In this document: positions 18,028-28,644 of the stretch, piece by piece
Position numbering within the stretch: the stretch's first letter is position 1
How the letters are laid out: each line of letters begins with the position of its first letter
Source of the DNA: Burkholderia diffusa
GTDB lineage: Bacteria; Pseudomonadota; Gammaproteobacteria; Burkholderiales; Burkholderiaceae
Reading direction: 5' to 3'
Length of the DNA stretch: 64,000 nt
Assembly (NCBI RefSeq): GCF_902499115.1
Contig: NZ_CABVPN010000008.1
Coordinates: forward strand, 159,856 to 223,855
Notes under the pieces: generated by a model
The model's input: the letters and a program-made list of their open reading frames with translations, nothing else
Database searches by the model: none
What the model was told of the DNA's origin: nothing
Program-made: the position numbers and the translations under genes

Positions 18028-19623
18028 TCACGCCTTCACCGGCTCGATCAGTTTCGCGCATGCCGCTGCCTGCGGATCGCCCGCAGGCAACTTCGCGCAC
18101 ACCCCGTCGAACTGCTTCACGACCGACCTGACCGACGCATCGTGCGCGCCGCCGCCGCGCCAGCGATTCAGTTGCGTCACGACCTTGGTCAGCGCGCGCA
18201 GGTTCGCCCCATAAAACGCATCCTTGGTCTTGCCGGCCTGCGCGAGCACGCTCGCGGCGATCGCTTCGATCCGCGCCGAATCGTCCGGCGCCAGCGCGAC
18301 CGCATTCGCGAAATAGGTCGCGCCCCAGCGCAGCTTCGTCGCCGGGCCGCTCGCCGAGTCGTACGCCTTCCGGTACCAGTCAAGCGCCGCGGCCTTGTCG
18401 CCGCGCGCCTTCGCATTCGCCGCCAGTCCCGACATGAAGTAGTACGGCGTCGCCGAACGCGGCAACTCGGCCTTCAGCAAGACGTCGGATTCGTCGTACA
18501 GCCCGGCGTCGGTCAGCGTGTCCGCCGCTTCGCTGACGAGCGCCTGCCGCTCGTACGCGTTCGCGGCGCCCTGCACCGATGCCGCGATCTGCTTGCGTGC
18601 GGTATCGACCAGCGCCGGCGCGGCGAGCGGCGCGCCGTCGTGCGCGTCGCCGCGCGCGAGCAGCACGCGGCCGTGCAGCGCCATCAGACGGTCGATCGAC
18701 GACAGCGTCGCATCGGTCGACAGGCGCGCGAGCGCCGTGTCGTACGCGCCGCGCAGCTTCGTGCGCTGCGCGGCGTCGGCGCCGAGGTACGCGACCACGC
18801 GCGCGGGCGCTGCGACGAGCACGTCCGAATCGGCGCGCGCCAGCGCCGGCTCGCGCAGCACCGCGCGCAGCGCGTCGACGAGCGCCGCCTTGTCGAGCGC
18901 GCCGGCCTGCGCGGGATCGTCCGATGCCGCCACCACCGCCGACTTCAGCGCGAACCGCGCGGCGTCCGCCTTCGCGCCAGCCGCACGCGCACGTTGCGAC
19001 AGCGTCTGCAGCGTCACCGCGACACGGTCGGACGGCACCGGCAGCGCGCCGTCGGTGTCCCAGGAATAGTCGGCCAGCAGATGCCATTCGGCCGGCGTCA
19101 GCGCCGCGCCGTTGTTCAGCGCGGTCGCGAGCGTCTGCCGCACCGGATGCGCGGCCGTCATCCCGAGCGACAGCGCCTGCATGTAGCGTTCGAGATCGGC
19201 CTCGCCCGGCAGCCGCGTCACTTCGGTGCCGTCCGGGCGGAACAGGATCATCGTCGGATAGCCGTGCACCTTGAAGCGCTCGCCGAGCTTCTGCGCGCTT
19301 TCGGTGTCGCCGTCGAGATATACGGGCACGAAGAACGACGAGCGGGTCTTGAACGCCTGCTGGCTGAAGATCGTCGACTTCACCTGGTTGCACGACGGAC
19401 ACCACACGGCGCCCCAGTACAGCAGCAGCGGCTTGCCGGTGCGCTTCGCGAGCGCGAACGCGGCATCGACGTCACCCTGCTGCCACGCGATGCCGGGCGG
19501 CAGATGCGCGCCGTCGGGCGATGCGTTCGCCACCGGGGCGCCCGCGGGCGCGGCAGCGGCAAGCGCCGCACTGGCGGCGGCGAACAGGCAGGCGGCGGTG
19601 AGATTGCGAAGAGCGGTTTTCAT
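18028..19623 (-). CDS. Exported thioredoxin-fold protein with a long helical C-terminus
   Basis: A 531-residue protein with a signal peptide (MKTALRNLTAACLFAAASAALAAAAPA) and a thioredoxin domain at about 45-150 carrying a redox-active CxxC (WGAVWCPSCNQV, cysteines at 75 and 78). The remaining 380 residues are alanine-rich helices resembling TPR-type repeats (for example ANAKARGDKAAALDWYRKAYD). It likely acts in the periplasm as a disulfide reductant or isomerase with a bound partner. Start 19623 is the ATG that gives a proper signal peptide. No neighbour clearly shares its pathway. Confidence 0.83.
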   Translation of the reverse strand: MKTALRNLTAACLFAAASAALAAAAPAGAPVANASPDGAHLPPGIAWQQGDVDAAFALAKRTGKPLLLYWGAVWCPSCNQVKSTIFSQQAFKTRSSFFVPVYLDGDTESAQKLGERFKVHGYPTMILFRPDGTEVTRLPGEADLERYMQALSLGMTAAHPVRQTLATALNNGAALTPAEWHLLADYSWDTDGALPVPSDRVAVTLQTLSQRARAAGAKADAARFALKSAVVAASDDPAQAGALDKAALVDALRAVLREPALARADSDVLVAAPARVVAYLGADAAQRTKLRGAYDTALARLSTDATLSSIDRLMALHGRVLLARGDAHDGAPLAAPALVDTARKQIAASVQGAANAYERQALVSEAADTLTDAGLYDESDVLLKAELPRSATPYYFMSGLAANAKARGDKAAALDWYRKAYDSASGPATKLRWGATYFANAVALAPDDSARIEAIAASVLAQAGKTKDAFYGANLRALTKVVTQLNRWRGGGAHDASVRSVVKQFDGVCAKLPAGDPQAAACAKLIEPVKA

Positions 19624-19880
19624 CGAAGCGGGTTCCGTTGAACAAGACGGTTTCAGGGAGATGCCGCGCACGCAACGAGGGCCGTGAAGCGATGACGATG
19701 AGGCCGGCCGACATGCAGCGCCGCGCATGTATCGATACAAAAAAGCGAAGCCGGCCGCAGCGACCGGCACATCGTTCGACGATACGACGGGTACAACCGA
19801 AGGAAAACGAACGAATTCTCGATTGAATATGACGCGCGGCGTCGCGGCCGCGTGCCGTCACGTCCGCGACGGCCGGTCCT

Positions 19881-20381
19881 TCACTGCGGCGCCTTGATCC
19901 GGGCCATGTGATACACGGACGCATGCACGCCGTCGCGCAACGCGTAATCCGGCGATTCGCCCTCGATGCGGAAACCGTGTTTCTCGTAGAGCGCGATCGC
20001 CGCGCGGTTGTCGGTGAACACGGTCAGCTCGAGACGCGTGATGTTCAGCCAGTTCTCCGCGAGATCGATCGCGGCCGCGAGCAGCCGGCCGCCGATGCCG
20101 CGCCCGTGACGGGCCGCGTCGACCATCATGCCGAGCGCCGCCGCGTGGCGCCGGCGCGGATTCGGCTCGGGATGCAGGCCGAGATGGCCGACCACCGTGC
20201 CGTCGATTTCGGCAACGAGGCTCACGCCGTGCTCGCGCACGTTGTCGAGCCGCTTCTGCCATTTTTCGAGCGACGGAAACGGCTGCTGCAACGTATTCAT
20301 GTACACCGCGGGATGCGCGGCAATCTGTCGGATCGCGTCGACGTCGTGCGTCTCGCTGTGCCGGATCGTGATATCGGTCAT
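19881..20381 (-). CDS. GNAT-family N-acetyltransferase
   Basis: A 166-residue single-domain GNAT enzyme. It shows an N-terminal strand ITIRHSETHDVDAIRQI, the acetyl-CoA-binding motif A (MMVDAARHGRGIGGRLLAAAI, about 86-106, with the R-x-x-G-x-G pyrophosphate loop) and a motif B region with RAAIALYEKHGF. It resembles YhhY/RimJ-type amino-group acetyltransferases; the acceptor is unknown. Monocistronic and divergent from the phospholipase C region. Confidence 0.88.
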   Translation of the reverse strand: MTDITIRHSETHDVDAIRQIAAHPAVYMNTLQQPFPSLEKWQKRLDNVREHGVSLVAEIDGTVVGHLGLHPEPNPRRRHAAALGMMVDAARHGRGIGGRLLAAAIDLAENWLNITRLELTVFTDNRAAIALYEKHGFRIEGESPDYALRDGVHASVYHMARIKAPQ

Positions 20382-20959
20382 GGGTGGGCCGGTTCCGAAA
20401 TGTCGCGCCGAAGGCGCGGACTGCGCAGGCGCGCAGCAATGCGTCGAGCTTAGCCGATTTCACGCATTTGAAACACGGGTGTCACGCCGTTGCACGTCAG
20501 GTTGTATCCGCAACGAAGCGTGCTCGCGCGATCCCCGCCAATCCGGAAAATTCTGACCGGTCACGCGTGCGGCGATCGGTAATTTCTTACCATTTTCAAC
20601 CTCGCATCGCGCTCGAACGAATCGTTGCGCACGCAACGTCATGTGCGCGACATGCGATGTCATTTCTTCATCACGTCGACGTCATGTCGCCTCCCTAGAC
20701 TGGGCGCCGCTCCAGCCCGGCACGCGCCGGTCCGGTGTGTGCCGACACCTGCCCCGCGCATCACGAGCGCGCGGCACGCAGGATTGCGACGGCGGCCGCG
20801 CCATCCGCGCGACGTCGCGCATCGCGCATCGCGCATCGCCGCGATACGCGTCCGATGCCCCGAACGCGCACGCATCGCCGATCGTCCCGGGGCGCGACGA
20901 TGCCCGGTCACCGCCAGACGAACTCGCGAACGCTCCCACCCTCACAGGATCCAAACACC
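20382..20959. other. Intergenic region upstream of phospholipase C, with a Pho-box-like site
   Basis: About 580 bp with no recognisable gene. At 20658-20674 the sequence TGTCATTTCTTCATCAC resembles the two-half PhoB box (TGTCAT-N4-CTGTCAC-like), and GTCAT recurs at 21-22 bp intervals around it. Phosphate control would fit the gene downstream, but the second half-site is weak. An extended frame reaching into the plc gene is not preferred, because the Tat signal starts at 20960. Confidence 0.4.
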
Positions 20960-23269
20960 ATGACGTCACGCCGCAAATTCCTTCAGCAGACCGCCGGTTC
21001 CGGCCTCGCCGCCGCCGCGCTGTCCGCGTTTCCGCCGAGCATCCGCCGCGCGCTCGCCATTCCCGCCTTCCACGAAACGGGGACCATCAAGGACGTCAAG
21101 CACGTCGTGTTGCTGATGATGGAGAACCGCGCGTTCGACGGCTACTTCGGCACGTTCAAGGGCGTGCGTGGTTACGGCGACCGCTTCGCGGTGCCGTCGC
21201 CGAACGGCCGCGACGTGTTCTACCAGACCTACACGAAAGCGACGCCCGCGACCATCTTCACGCCGTACCACCTCGATGCGAGCCAGGGCAACGCGCAGCG
21301 CGCGGGCGGCACGCCGCATACGTGGGCCGACGCGCAGGCCGCGTGGGACCACGGCCGGATGAACTGCTGGCCCGACGCGAAGACGCCGCTGTCGATGGGC
21401 TATTACGACGCGGCCGAGGTGCCGTTCCAGCGCGCGCTCGCCGACGCGTTCACGCTCTGCGACCACTATCACTGCGGGATGCACACGGGCACCATCGCGA
21501 ACCGGCTGTTCTTCTGGAGCGGCACCAACGGCCCGAACGGCATCAGCCCGACCGACGGCAGCCGCGTGAAGGTCGCCGCGCTGAACAACCAGTTCAACGG
21601 CGGCAACGACATCGGCCCGTCGAGCCAGGGCTGGACGTGGACGACCTACGCCGACCGGCTGCAGCAGGCCGGCGTGAACTGGAAGGTCTACCAGAGCCTG
21701 ATCGACAATTTCGGCTGCAACGAGATGATGAGCTTCCGCCACTGGCGCGCGGCCATCGAGCAGATGCCGGCCGCACGCCGGCCCGCGTACGTCGCGTCGA
21801 CGGACATCACGCAGCCGGTGACGGCGGCCGGCGCGTTCTACGATCCGGCGATCGACGATCCGTTGAGCCCGCTCGCGAAGGGCTTCGGCAACACGATGCC
21901 GTACGGCTTTCTCGAAACGTTCCGCGACGACATCCGCAACGGCAAGCTCCCCGAGGTGTCGTGGATCATCCCGCCGTCCGCGTACAGCGAGCACCCGGGG
22001 CCGTCGAGCCCCGCTCAGGGCGCGTGGTACGTGCAGGCGGTGCTCGACGCACTGACCGCGAATCCGGACGTGTGGAGCAAGACCGTCCTGCTGATCAACT
22101 ACGACGAGAACGACGGCTTCTTCGACCACATGCCGTCGCCGGCCGTGCCGTCGCGCAACGCGGACGGCTCGCTCGCGGGCGGCCATACGCTGGCGGCTGC
22201 CGACGTCGCCGTCGAGTACCACGACTTCGCGCCGGCCACGTCGAGCCAGCCGGCGGCCGACGGCCGGCCGTACGGGCCGGGCCCGCGCGTGCCGATGTGG
22301 GTCGTGTCGCCGTGGAGCCGCGGCGGCTGGGTCAACTCGCAGGTGTTCGACCATACGTCGACGCTGCTTTTCCTCGAGAAACGCTTCGGCGTCGTCGAGC
22401 CGCAGATCAGCGCATATCGCCGCACGGTGTGCGGCGACCTGACGAGCGCGTTCAACTTCCGCGCGCCGAACGACGAACCGCTGCCGACGCTCGCGGGCCG
22501 CACGACGAAAAGCCAGGTCGACGCGCTGAGCACCGCGCAGCAGGCCGCGCCGAAGATCACGCCGCCGGCCACGCCGTCGCCGCCTGCACAGGCCACCGGC
22601 GTGCGCCCGTCGCGCGCGTTGCCGTACGAGCTGCATGCGAGCGCGCAGGTCGATCCCGGCAAGGGCACCGTCACGCTGAAGTTCGCGAACACGGGCCGCG
22701 CGGCCGCGGTGTTCCACGTCTACGACAAGCTGCATCTCGACCGCGTGCCGCGCCGCTACGTCGTCGAACCAGGCAAGGCGCTGCGCGGCGACTGGGCGGC
22801 GCTGGCCGACGACGGCGGCAGTTATGACCTGTGGGTGCTCGGCCCGAACGGCTATCACCGCCGCTTCACCGGCGATCTGGCCCGGCTGACCGGCGAACAC
22901 ACGCCGCATCCGGAAATCCGGGTCGGCTATGCGGGCGCGAGCGGCAACCTGCATCTGCGGCTGCGCAACGACGGCGGCAGCACGGTGCGCTTCACGGTGA
23001 AGTCGAACAAGGTGTACGGCCAGTTGTCCGGCCGCGGCGCGACCGACGATCGCGGGCACGGCAACGACACGGGCACGACGTGGACCGTCGCGGTACACGC
23101 CGGCGGCCAGTCGGAACTGCACTGGAACCTCGACTCGACCGGCCACTGGTACGACTTCGTCGTCACCGCCGACAGCGACGCGAGCTTCTCGCGCCGCGTG
23201 GCCGGCCGCGTCGAAACGGGTCGCCACTCGGTCAGCGACCCGGCGATGGGGTTCGCCGACCGCTTCTGA
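20960..23269 (+). CDS. Phosphocholine-type phospholipase C, Tat-exported (PlcN/PlcH family)
   Basis: A 769-residue secreted phosphoesterase. The N-terminus is a Tat signal (SRRKFLQQTAGSGLAAAALS). The catalytic domain (about 40-480) carries VVLLMMENRAFDGYFGTF, with the metal-binding Glu-Asn, and later LLINYDENDGFFDHMPSP and PMWVVSPWSRGG. Two C-terminal DUF756-type beta domains follow (about 560-660 and 680-760). It hydrolyses phosphatidylcholine and sphingomyelin in this family and is a phosphate-scavenging enzyme and virulence factor. ATG 20960 begins the Tat signal and has AGGA 8 nt upstream. Whether it is haemolytic cannot be told. Confidence 0.93.
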   Translation: MTSRRKFLQQTAGSGLAAAALSAFPPSIRRALAIPAFHETGTIKDVKHVVLLMMENRAFDGYFGTFKGVRGYGDRFAVPSPNGRDVFYQTYTKATPATIFTPYHLDASQGNAQRAGGTPHTWADAQAAWDHGRMNCWPDAKTPLSMGYYDAAEVPFQRALADAFTLCDHYHCGMHTGTIANRLFFWSGTNGPNGISPTDGSRVKVAALNNQFNGGNDIGPSSQGWTWTTYADRLQQAGVNWKVYQSLIDNFGCNEMMSFRHWRAAIEQMPAARRPAYVASTDITQPVTAAGAFYDPAIDDPLSPLAKGFGNTMPYGFLETFRDDIRNGKLPEVSWIIPPSAYSEHPGPSSPAQGAWYVQAVLDALTANPDVWSKTVLLINYDENDGFFDHMPSPAVPSRNADGSLAGGHTLAAADVAVEYHDFAPATSSQPAADGRPYGPGPRVPMWVVSPWSRGGWVNSQVFDHTSTLLFLEKRFGVVEPQISAYRRTVCGDLTSAFNFRAPNDEPLPTLAGRTTKSQVDALSTAQQAAPKITPPATPSPPAQATGVRPSRALPYELHASAQVDPGKGTVTLKFANTGRAAAVFHVYDKLHLDRVPRRYVVEPGKALRGDWAALADDGGSYDLWVLGPNGYHRRFTGDLARLTGEHTPHPEIRVGYAGASGNLHLRLRNDGGSTVRFTVKSNKVYGQLSGRGATDDRGHGNDTGTTWTVAVHAGGQSELHWNLDSTGHWYDFVVTADSDASFSRRVAGRVETGRHSVSDPAMGFADRF

Positions 23270-23505
23270 CGGCACCTGCGCCCGCCCGGCGCGAGCACCG
23301 GCCGGGCGCCTGGAGCGGCGCGGTCCGATCCGGCTGAAACGCCCGCCCGGCGCGGCTCAAACATCAGAAGGATGGGTGGTGCAGCCCTCATTTCATGTCC
23401 ACGAAAATGCTCCGTGTTGCGGCCCGTTCGCGTTAAACTTCGTCAAGCTGCATTCAACAACGACATCTTCGCCAATCTGGCACACACGACACGAGGATAG
23501 GTTCG

Positions 23506-23775
23506 ATGCGCACTACCGGCTCATCCGGGGCAATGACCCTGCTCACCGAACACGACCCGGCCGACGGCCGCGAACTGCGCTCGCTCAGGCTCGAATCGAC
23601 CGCCGACGGCAAGAGCGTGCTGCTGATCGAGATCGACGAACGCAAGCCCGGCATTCACCGCGAGGTCCGCTACGAGATCACGCCGGCCGAGCTGATCGCC
23701 GCGATCCGCTCGCACGGGGCCGAGCTGCCCGGAGAAAACCACGGCGCCGCCTCGCTCGCCCGCTCCTCTTCCTGA
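23506..23775 (+). CDS. Hypothetical small protein
   Basis: An 89-residue soluble acidic protein with no recognised family. The central part is ordered and charged (ELRSLRLESTADGKSVLLIE, then REVRYEITPAELIAAIRSHG), which looks like a real beta-alpha domain; the ends are low-complexity. An AGGATAGG element precedes ATG 23506; an in-frame ATG at 23533 is also possible. It sits alone between the phospholipase and the DedA gene. Confidence 0.6.
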   Translation: MRTTGSSGAMTLLTEHDPADGRELRSLRLESTADGKSVLLIEIDERKPGIHREVRYEITPAELIAAIRSHGAELPGENHGAASLARSSS

Positions 23776-23938
23776 TGTCCGACGGTGAGCCACGTGCAAC
23801 GCACTGGCTCACCGTTCTGTCCGCATTTCCCTGCCGCCGTCAGGCGCTTTCCGTCATTCCCCTCCGCCCGGTTGAAAATGGCCGATAATCGGCCAATCCG
23901 CGCATCTTCCTCACGCGCTTCCTTTTCGGCCAGCCGTC

Positions 23939-24931
23939 ATGCTCCGTGACCTCGTCGCCCAATACGGGCCGCTTCTCGTCTTCGCCAATGTACTCGCGGC
24001 GGCCATCGGCCTGCCCGTGCCGGCGATGCCGACGCTCGTGCTGTTCGGTGCGATGGCCGCGATGCATCCGGCGATGATCGGCTCGCAGCTCTTGACGGTG
24101 CTGGCGCTGTCGGTCCTCGGCGCGCTGATCGGCGACACGGCGTGGTACGTCGCCGGGCGGCGCTACGGCGGCACGACGCTCAAGACGATCTGCCGGCTGT
24201 CGCTGTCGCGCGATACCTGCGTGAGGAAAACCGAACGCTTCTTCGGCCGCTACGGCGTGCGCGTGCTCGCGGTCGCCCGCTTCATTCCGGGGCTGTCGCT
24301 CGTGTCGGTGCCGATGGCCGGCGCGCTCGGCACGCGCTATCGCACGTTCGCCGGCTACGATGCGCTCGGCGCCGCGCTGTGGACGACCGTCGGGCTCGTC
24401 GCGGGGCTCGTGTTCTACCGGCAGATCGACTGGCTGTTCGCCGGCGCGAGCCGGCTCGGCCGCGCGGTGCTGCTGGTGATCGTCGCGCTGCTGGCCGTCT
24501 ATGCTGCCGTGCGCTGGATGCGCCGCCGCGCGCTGATCCGCCAGCTCGCGAGCGCGCGGATCGGCGTCGACGAGCTCGACCTGCTGCTGCGCGACGCGGC
24601 CGCGCCGGTGGTGCTCGACGTGCGTTCGCCCGAGCACCGCAAGCTCGACCCGTTCACGATTCCCGGTGCGCAATTCGCGGACGAGCGGCACATCGAGGAC
24701 ATCGTCGCGCGCTACCCGTTTTCGCAGAAGTTCGTCGTGTATTGCTCGTGCCCGAACGAAGTGACGGCGGCGCTGATGGCCAAGCGCCTGCTCGATGCAG
24801 GCTTCACCGATGCGCTGCCGCTGCGCGGCGGCCTCGACGCCTGGCGCGACACGGGCCGCCAGCTCACGTCGCTGGTGGAAGACATCCCCGCCGCGAACGA
24901 TCCGGTGGCGGGGTTGCACAAGCCGGCCTGA
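23939..24931 (+). CDS. DedA-family membrane protein fused to a rhodanese domain
   Basis: A 330-residue protein in two parts. Residues 1-200 are a DedA/SNARE-associated-type membrane domain with about 5-6 hydrophobic segments, the GDTAWYVAGRRYG motif and the F-x-P-G-like ARFIPGLSLVSVPMAGA re-entrant motif. Residues 215-320 form a cytoplasmic rhodanese domain (VVLDVRSPEHRKLDPFTIPGA) with the active-site cysteine in FVVYCSCPNEVTAALMAKRL. DedA proteins act as lipid flippases or transporters needed for membrane charge and antimicrobial-peptide tolerance. The rhodanese part suggests a sulfur-transfer or redox-linked role. Confidence 0.9.
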   Translation: MLRDLVAQYGPLLVFANVLAAAIGLPVPAMPTLVLFGAMAAMHPAMIGSQLLTVLALSVLGALIGDTAWYVAGRRYGGTTLKTICRLSLSRDTCVRKTERFFGRYGVRVLAVARFIPGLSLVSVPMAGALGTRYRTFAGYDALGAALWTTVGLVAGLVFYRQIDWLFAGASRLGRAVLLVIVALLAVYAAVRWMRRRALIRQLASARIGVDELDLLLRDAAAPVVLDVRSPEHRKLDPFTIPGAQFADERHIEDIVARYPFSQKFVVYCSCPNEVTAALMAKRLLDAGFTDALPLRGGLDAWRDTGRQLTSLVEDIPAANDPVAGLHKPA

Positions 24932-24971
24932 TCGAGCTGATCGCAGGCCGGCGGCGCGAGACGAACAGTTT

Positions 24972-24997
24972 CGAAGGGGGCGTCGCGCCCCCCTTCG
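24972..24997. terminator. Hairpin between convergent dedA-like and porin genes
   Basis: Stem CGAAGGGGGCG with CGCCCCCCTTCG (one bulged base) and a 3-nt loop, directly at the porin stop and 40 bp after the DedA stop. T runs are weak on both sides, so efficiency is uncertain. Confidence 0.45.
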
Positions 24998-24998
24998 A

Positions 24999-26477
24999 TC
25001 AGAACGCGTGCAGCGGCACGTTCACGACCAGACGGTATTCCTTGTTGGTCGCGTCCGAGTAGTGCGCGGAACCGTTGTGCCACATCGCGATGAACGTGAC
25101 CTTCGTGTCCTTCAGCTTGCCGCTCTGGAACGTGTACGACGGGATGAAGCCGAACTCGTGGTGACGGCCCTGCACCGGTGCGCCGTTGCTCCAGTAGATG
25201 CTCGACTTGCTCGGATCCGCCGCCGCGCCCGCGCTCGCATCCGCGCCCCAGCCCGTCACGCCCCATACCATCGCCTTGAAGCCCGGCAGGCCCGCTTCCT
25301 TGCCGTAGAACGTGTAACGCAGCTGCAGCGACTTTTCGTGCGGCGCGTTGTAGTCGACGTCCATCGAGTTGGTCAGGAAGATGCCGTTGGTTTCATTGAG
25401 GTAGTCGAAGAACTGGTCGCCGAGCACTTGCTGATAACCGAGCAGCAGTTCGTGCGGACCGTGTTGCGCGGCCAGCGACAGGCTGTACGCGTTGTTGTTG
25501 ATCTTGCCCTGCAGCGCGTCGCCCGTATCGTGCGTCGAGTAAACGTTACCAAAGCCGGTCCACTTGATCGACTTCACATCGCCGATGCTGTGCTTCACCG
25601 ACGCGTAGTACTGGTGCCACACGTCATCGGCCTGGTTCGCGTACAGCGCGACTTCGCCGTTCTCCGAATAGTCCCACGTGCCGCCGACGTAGGTCAGGCG
25701 ATTGATGCGCGTGCCGCCATACTGCGTCGTGAGGTTGGTGAGCGTCGTGTGGCCGCGCGCATCGGTCTTCGTGAAGCTGCCGGCCTCGAGCATCACGTTC
25801 TTGAATTCGTTGCTGACGATCGTCGCGCCGAGAAACGTCGGCGGCAGCGCGCGGTTGTCATGCTGCTCCATGAACGGGTTGTCGACGGCCTGCAGACCGT
25901 ACTTGACCACCGTGTTCGAGATGCGCGCCTTCACGTCGTAGATGCCCGGATAGGCCCACGCGAGCTGGTTCGAACCGCCGCCACCCTTCGCGATGTGCAC
26001 CATGCTGCCGGCGCCGGCGCCGCCGTCGAGCTTCAGCGCCGCATACAGCGACGCGTCGAAGCCGATGCCGATCAGGCCGGTCGTATAGCCCGACTCGAAG
26101 TTCGCCATCGCGCCCTGGACCCACGCGTGACGATGCGGCCCGCCCTTGTTGTCCAGCGTGTCCGCATAGTTGCGGAACAGAAAGTTCAGGTGGCTGTCGG
26201 CAATGAAGCCGTTCGACTTCGACTGCGCCGAAGGCTCATCGGGCGGCGTGACGGTCTGGTTCGCCTCGGCGTTGATAATGGCGTTCGGGGTCGTTGCCTG
26301 CGCAACCGACGTGCTTGCGCCGGCGGACGGCGCGGCCTGCGCGACCGTCAGCGGTGCGGGGGCCGCGTCGTCGGCGTGCGCGACACCGCTCAGCGATACG
26401 CCGGCAAGCGCAGGCAAGCCCCATGCAAGCAGCATCTTCGATGCCGTCCCGATCGTCTTTTGCTTTTTCATCGTCAT
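24999..26477 (-). CDS. OprD-family outer-membrane porin
   Basis: A 492-residue precursor: signal peptide (cleavage near AHADDAAP), a flexible Ala/Gln/Thr-rich linker to about residue 90, then an OprD-type 18-strand beta-barrel beginning GFIADSHLNFLFRNYAD, the family's usual first strand region. The protein ends with a terminal phenylalanine (VNVPLHAF), as expected for an outer-membrane barrel. The Opp/Dpp operon lies just upstream on the same strand (its last gene stops at 26632), which suggests the porin admits peptides or amino acids. MTMKKQ or MKKQ (26471) may be the start. Confidence 0.9.
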   Translation of the reverse strand: MTMKKQKTIGTASKMLLAWGLPALAGVSLSGVAHADDAAPAPLTVAQAAPSAGASTSVAQATTPNAIINAEANQTVTPPDEPSAQSKSNGFIADSHLNFLFRNYADTLDNKGGPHRHAWVQGAMANFESGYTTGLIGIGFDASLYAALKLDGGAGAGSMVHIAKGGGGSNQLAWAYPGIYDVKARISNTVVKYGLQAVDNPFMEQHDNRALPPTFLGATIVSNEFKNVMLEAGSFTKTDARGHTTLTNLTTQYGGTRINRLTYVGGTWDYSENGEVALYANQADDVWHQYYASVKHSIGDVKSIKWTGFGNVYSTHDTGDALQGKINNNAYSLSLAAQHGPHELLLGYQQVLGDQFFDYLNETNGIFLTNSMDVDYNAPHEKSLQLRYTFYGKEAGLPGFKAMVWGVTGWGADASAGAAADPSKSSIYWSNGAPVQGRHHEFGFIPSYTFQSGKLKDTKVTFIAMWHNGSAHYSDATNKEYRLVVNVPLHAF

Positions 26478-26631
26478 TCTCGTCTTGTGTTGATGTCGTC
26501 CACGCCGGTTGCGATCCGCTTCCAGCCCCCCGGCGAGCCCGGTTAAGGACGCGCCTTTACCCGCGACGCGAAGATCGTTCGCGCCGCACCCTACCCCTGT
26601 TGACCTGCCTGGTTATGTTTGCTGCGTCACT

Positions 26632-27650
26632 TCACGCCGCCACGCCCGCCCGGATGCACGCGACACGCGCCGCCGAGCCGTGCCGCACTTCCGGCAGCGG
26701 CACGTCCTGCGCACACGCGTCGATCGCGACCGGGCAGCGCGTGCGAAACGCGCAGCCGGACGGCGGGTTGAGCGGCGACGGCATCTCGCCCGCCAGCAGC
26801 ATCGGACGGCGAGCACGCTCGCGCGCCGGCTCCGGCGTCGGCGCCGCATCGAGCAGCGCCTTCGTGTACGGGTGCTGCGGCACGCCGTACACGTCATGCC
26901 GCGTGCCGAACTCCATCACGCGGCCGAGATACATCACGAGCACGCGCTGGCTGATGGCCTTCACCACCGCCAGGTCGTGCGCGACGAACAGATAGGACAA
27001 CGACAGTTCGCGTTGCAGATCGCGCAGCAGGTTCACGATCTGCGCCTGGATCGACACGTCGAGTGCCGATACGGGCTCGTCGCAAATCACGAGCTTCGGC
27101 TCGCCGATCAACGCGCGCGCGATACCGACGCGCTGGCACTGTCCGCCCGAAAATTCGTGGGAGTAGCGCAGCAGGTGATGCGCGTTCAGGCCGACACGCT
27201 CGAGCATCGTGACCACGCGGCGCCGCACTTCGGCGCGGCCAAGGCCGGCGTGGTGCGTGACGAGCGGCTCCGCAACGATCTGTTCGATCGTCATGCGCGG
27301 ATCGAGCGACGCGAGCGGATCCTGGAAGATCATCTGCACTTCGCGGCGCATCGCGGTGCCGCGCAGGTGATCGGGCGCGACGGCTTCGCCGCGCCAGCGC
27401 ACCGTGCCTGCCGTCATTGGCACGAGGCCGATCAGCGCACGCGCGAGCGTCGACTTCCCGCAGCCCGACTCGCCGACGAGCCCGACCGTCTCGCCGCGCT
27501 TCACGTCGAACGACACGCCGTCGACCGCGAGCAGCGTGCCCTTGGGCGACCACGGATAGCCGCCGAGCGGCACGCGGAAATGCACCTTCAGATCCTCGAC
27601 GGACAGCAGCGTGTCGCCCGTCGCGCCGGCATTGCGGCGTTCATCGACGC

Positions 27651-27654
<4 letters not shown>
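26632..27654 (-). CDS. Peptide ABC transporter ATP-binding protein, OppF/DppF type
   Basis: A 340-residue ATPase of an oligopeptide/dipeptide importer. Walker A is GLVGESGCGKST, the signature EFSGGQCQRVGIARAL and Walker B LVICDEPVSALD. The C-terminal oligopeptide-binding extension includes FRTRCPVAIDACAQDVP with conserved cysteines, as in OppF/DppF where an iron-sulfur cluster has been proposed. Its ATG (27654) overlaps the stop of the preceding ATPase gene in an ATGA arrangement, giving translational coupling. Fifth and last gene of the operon. Confidence 0.92.
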
Positions 27655-28643
<989 letters not shown>

Positions 28644-28644
28644 C

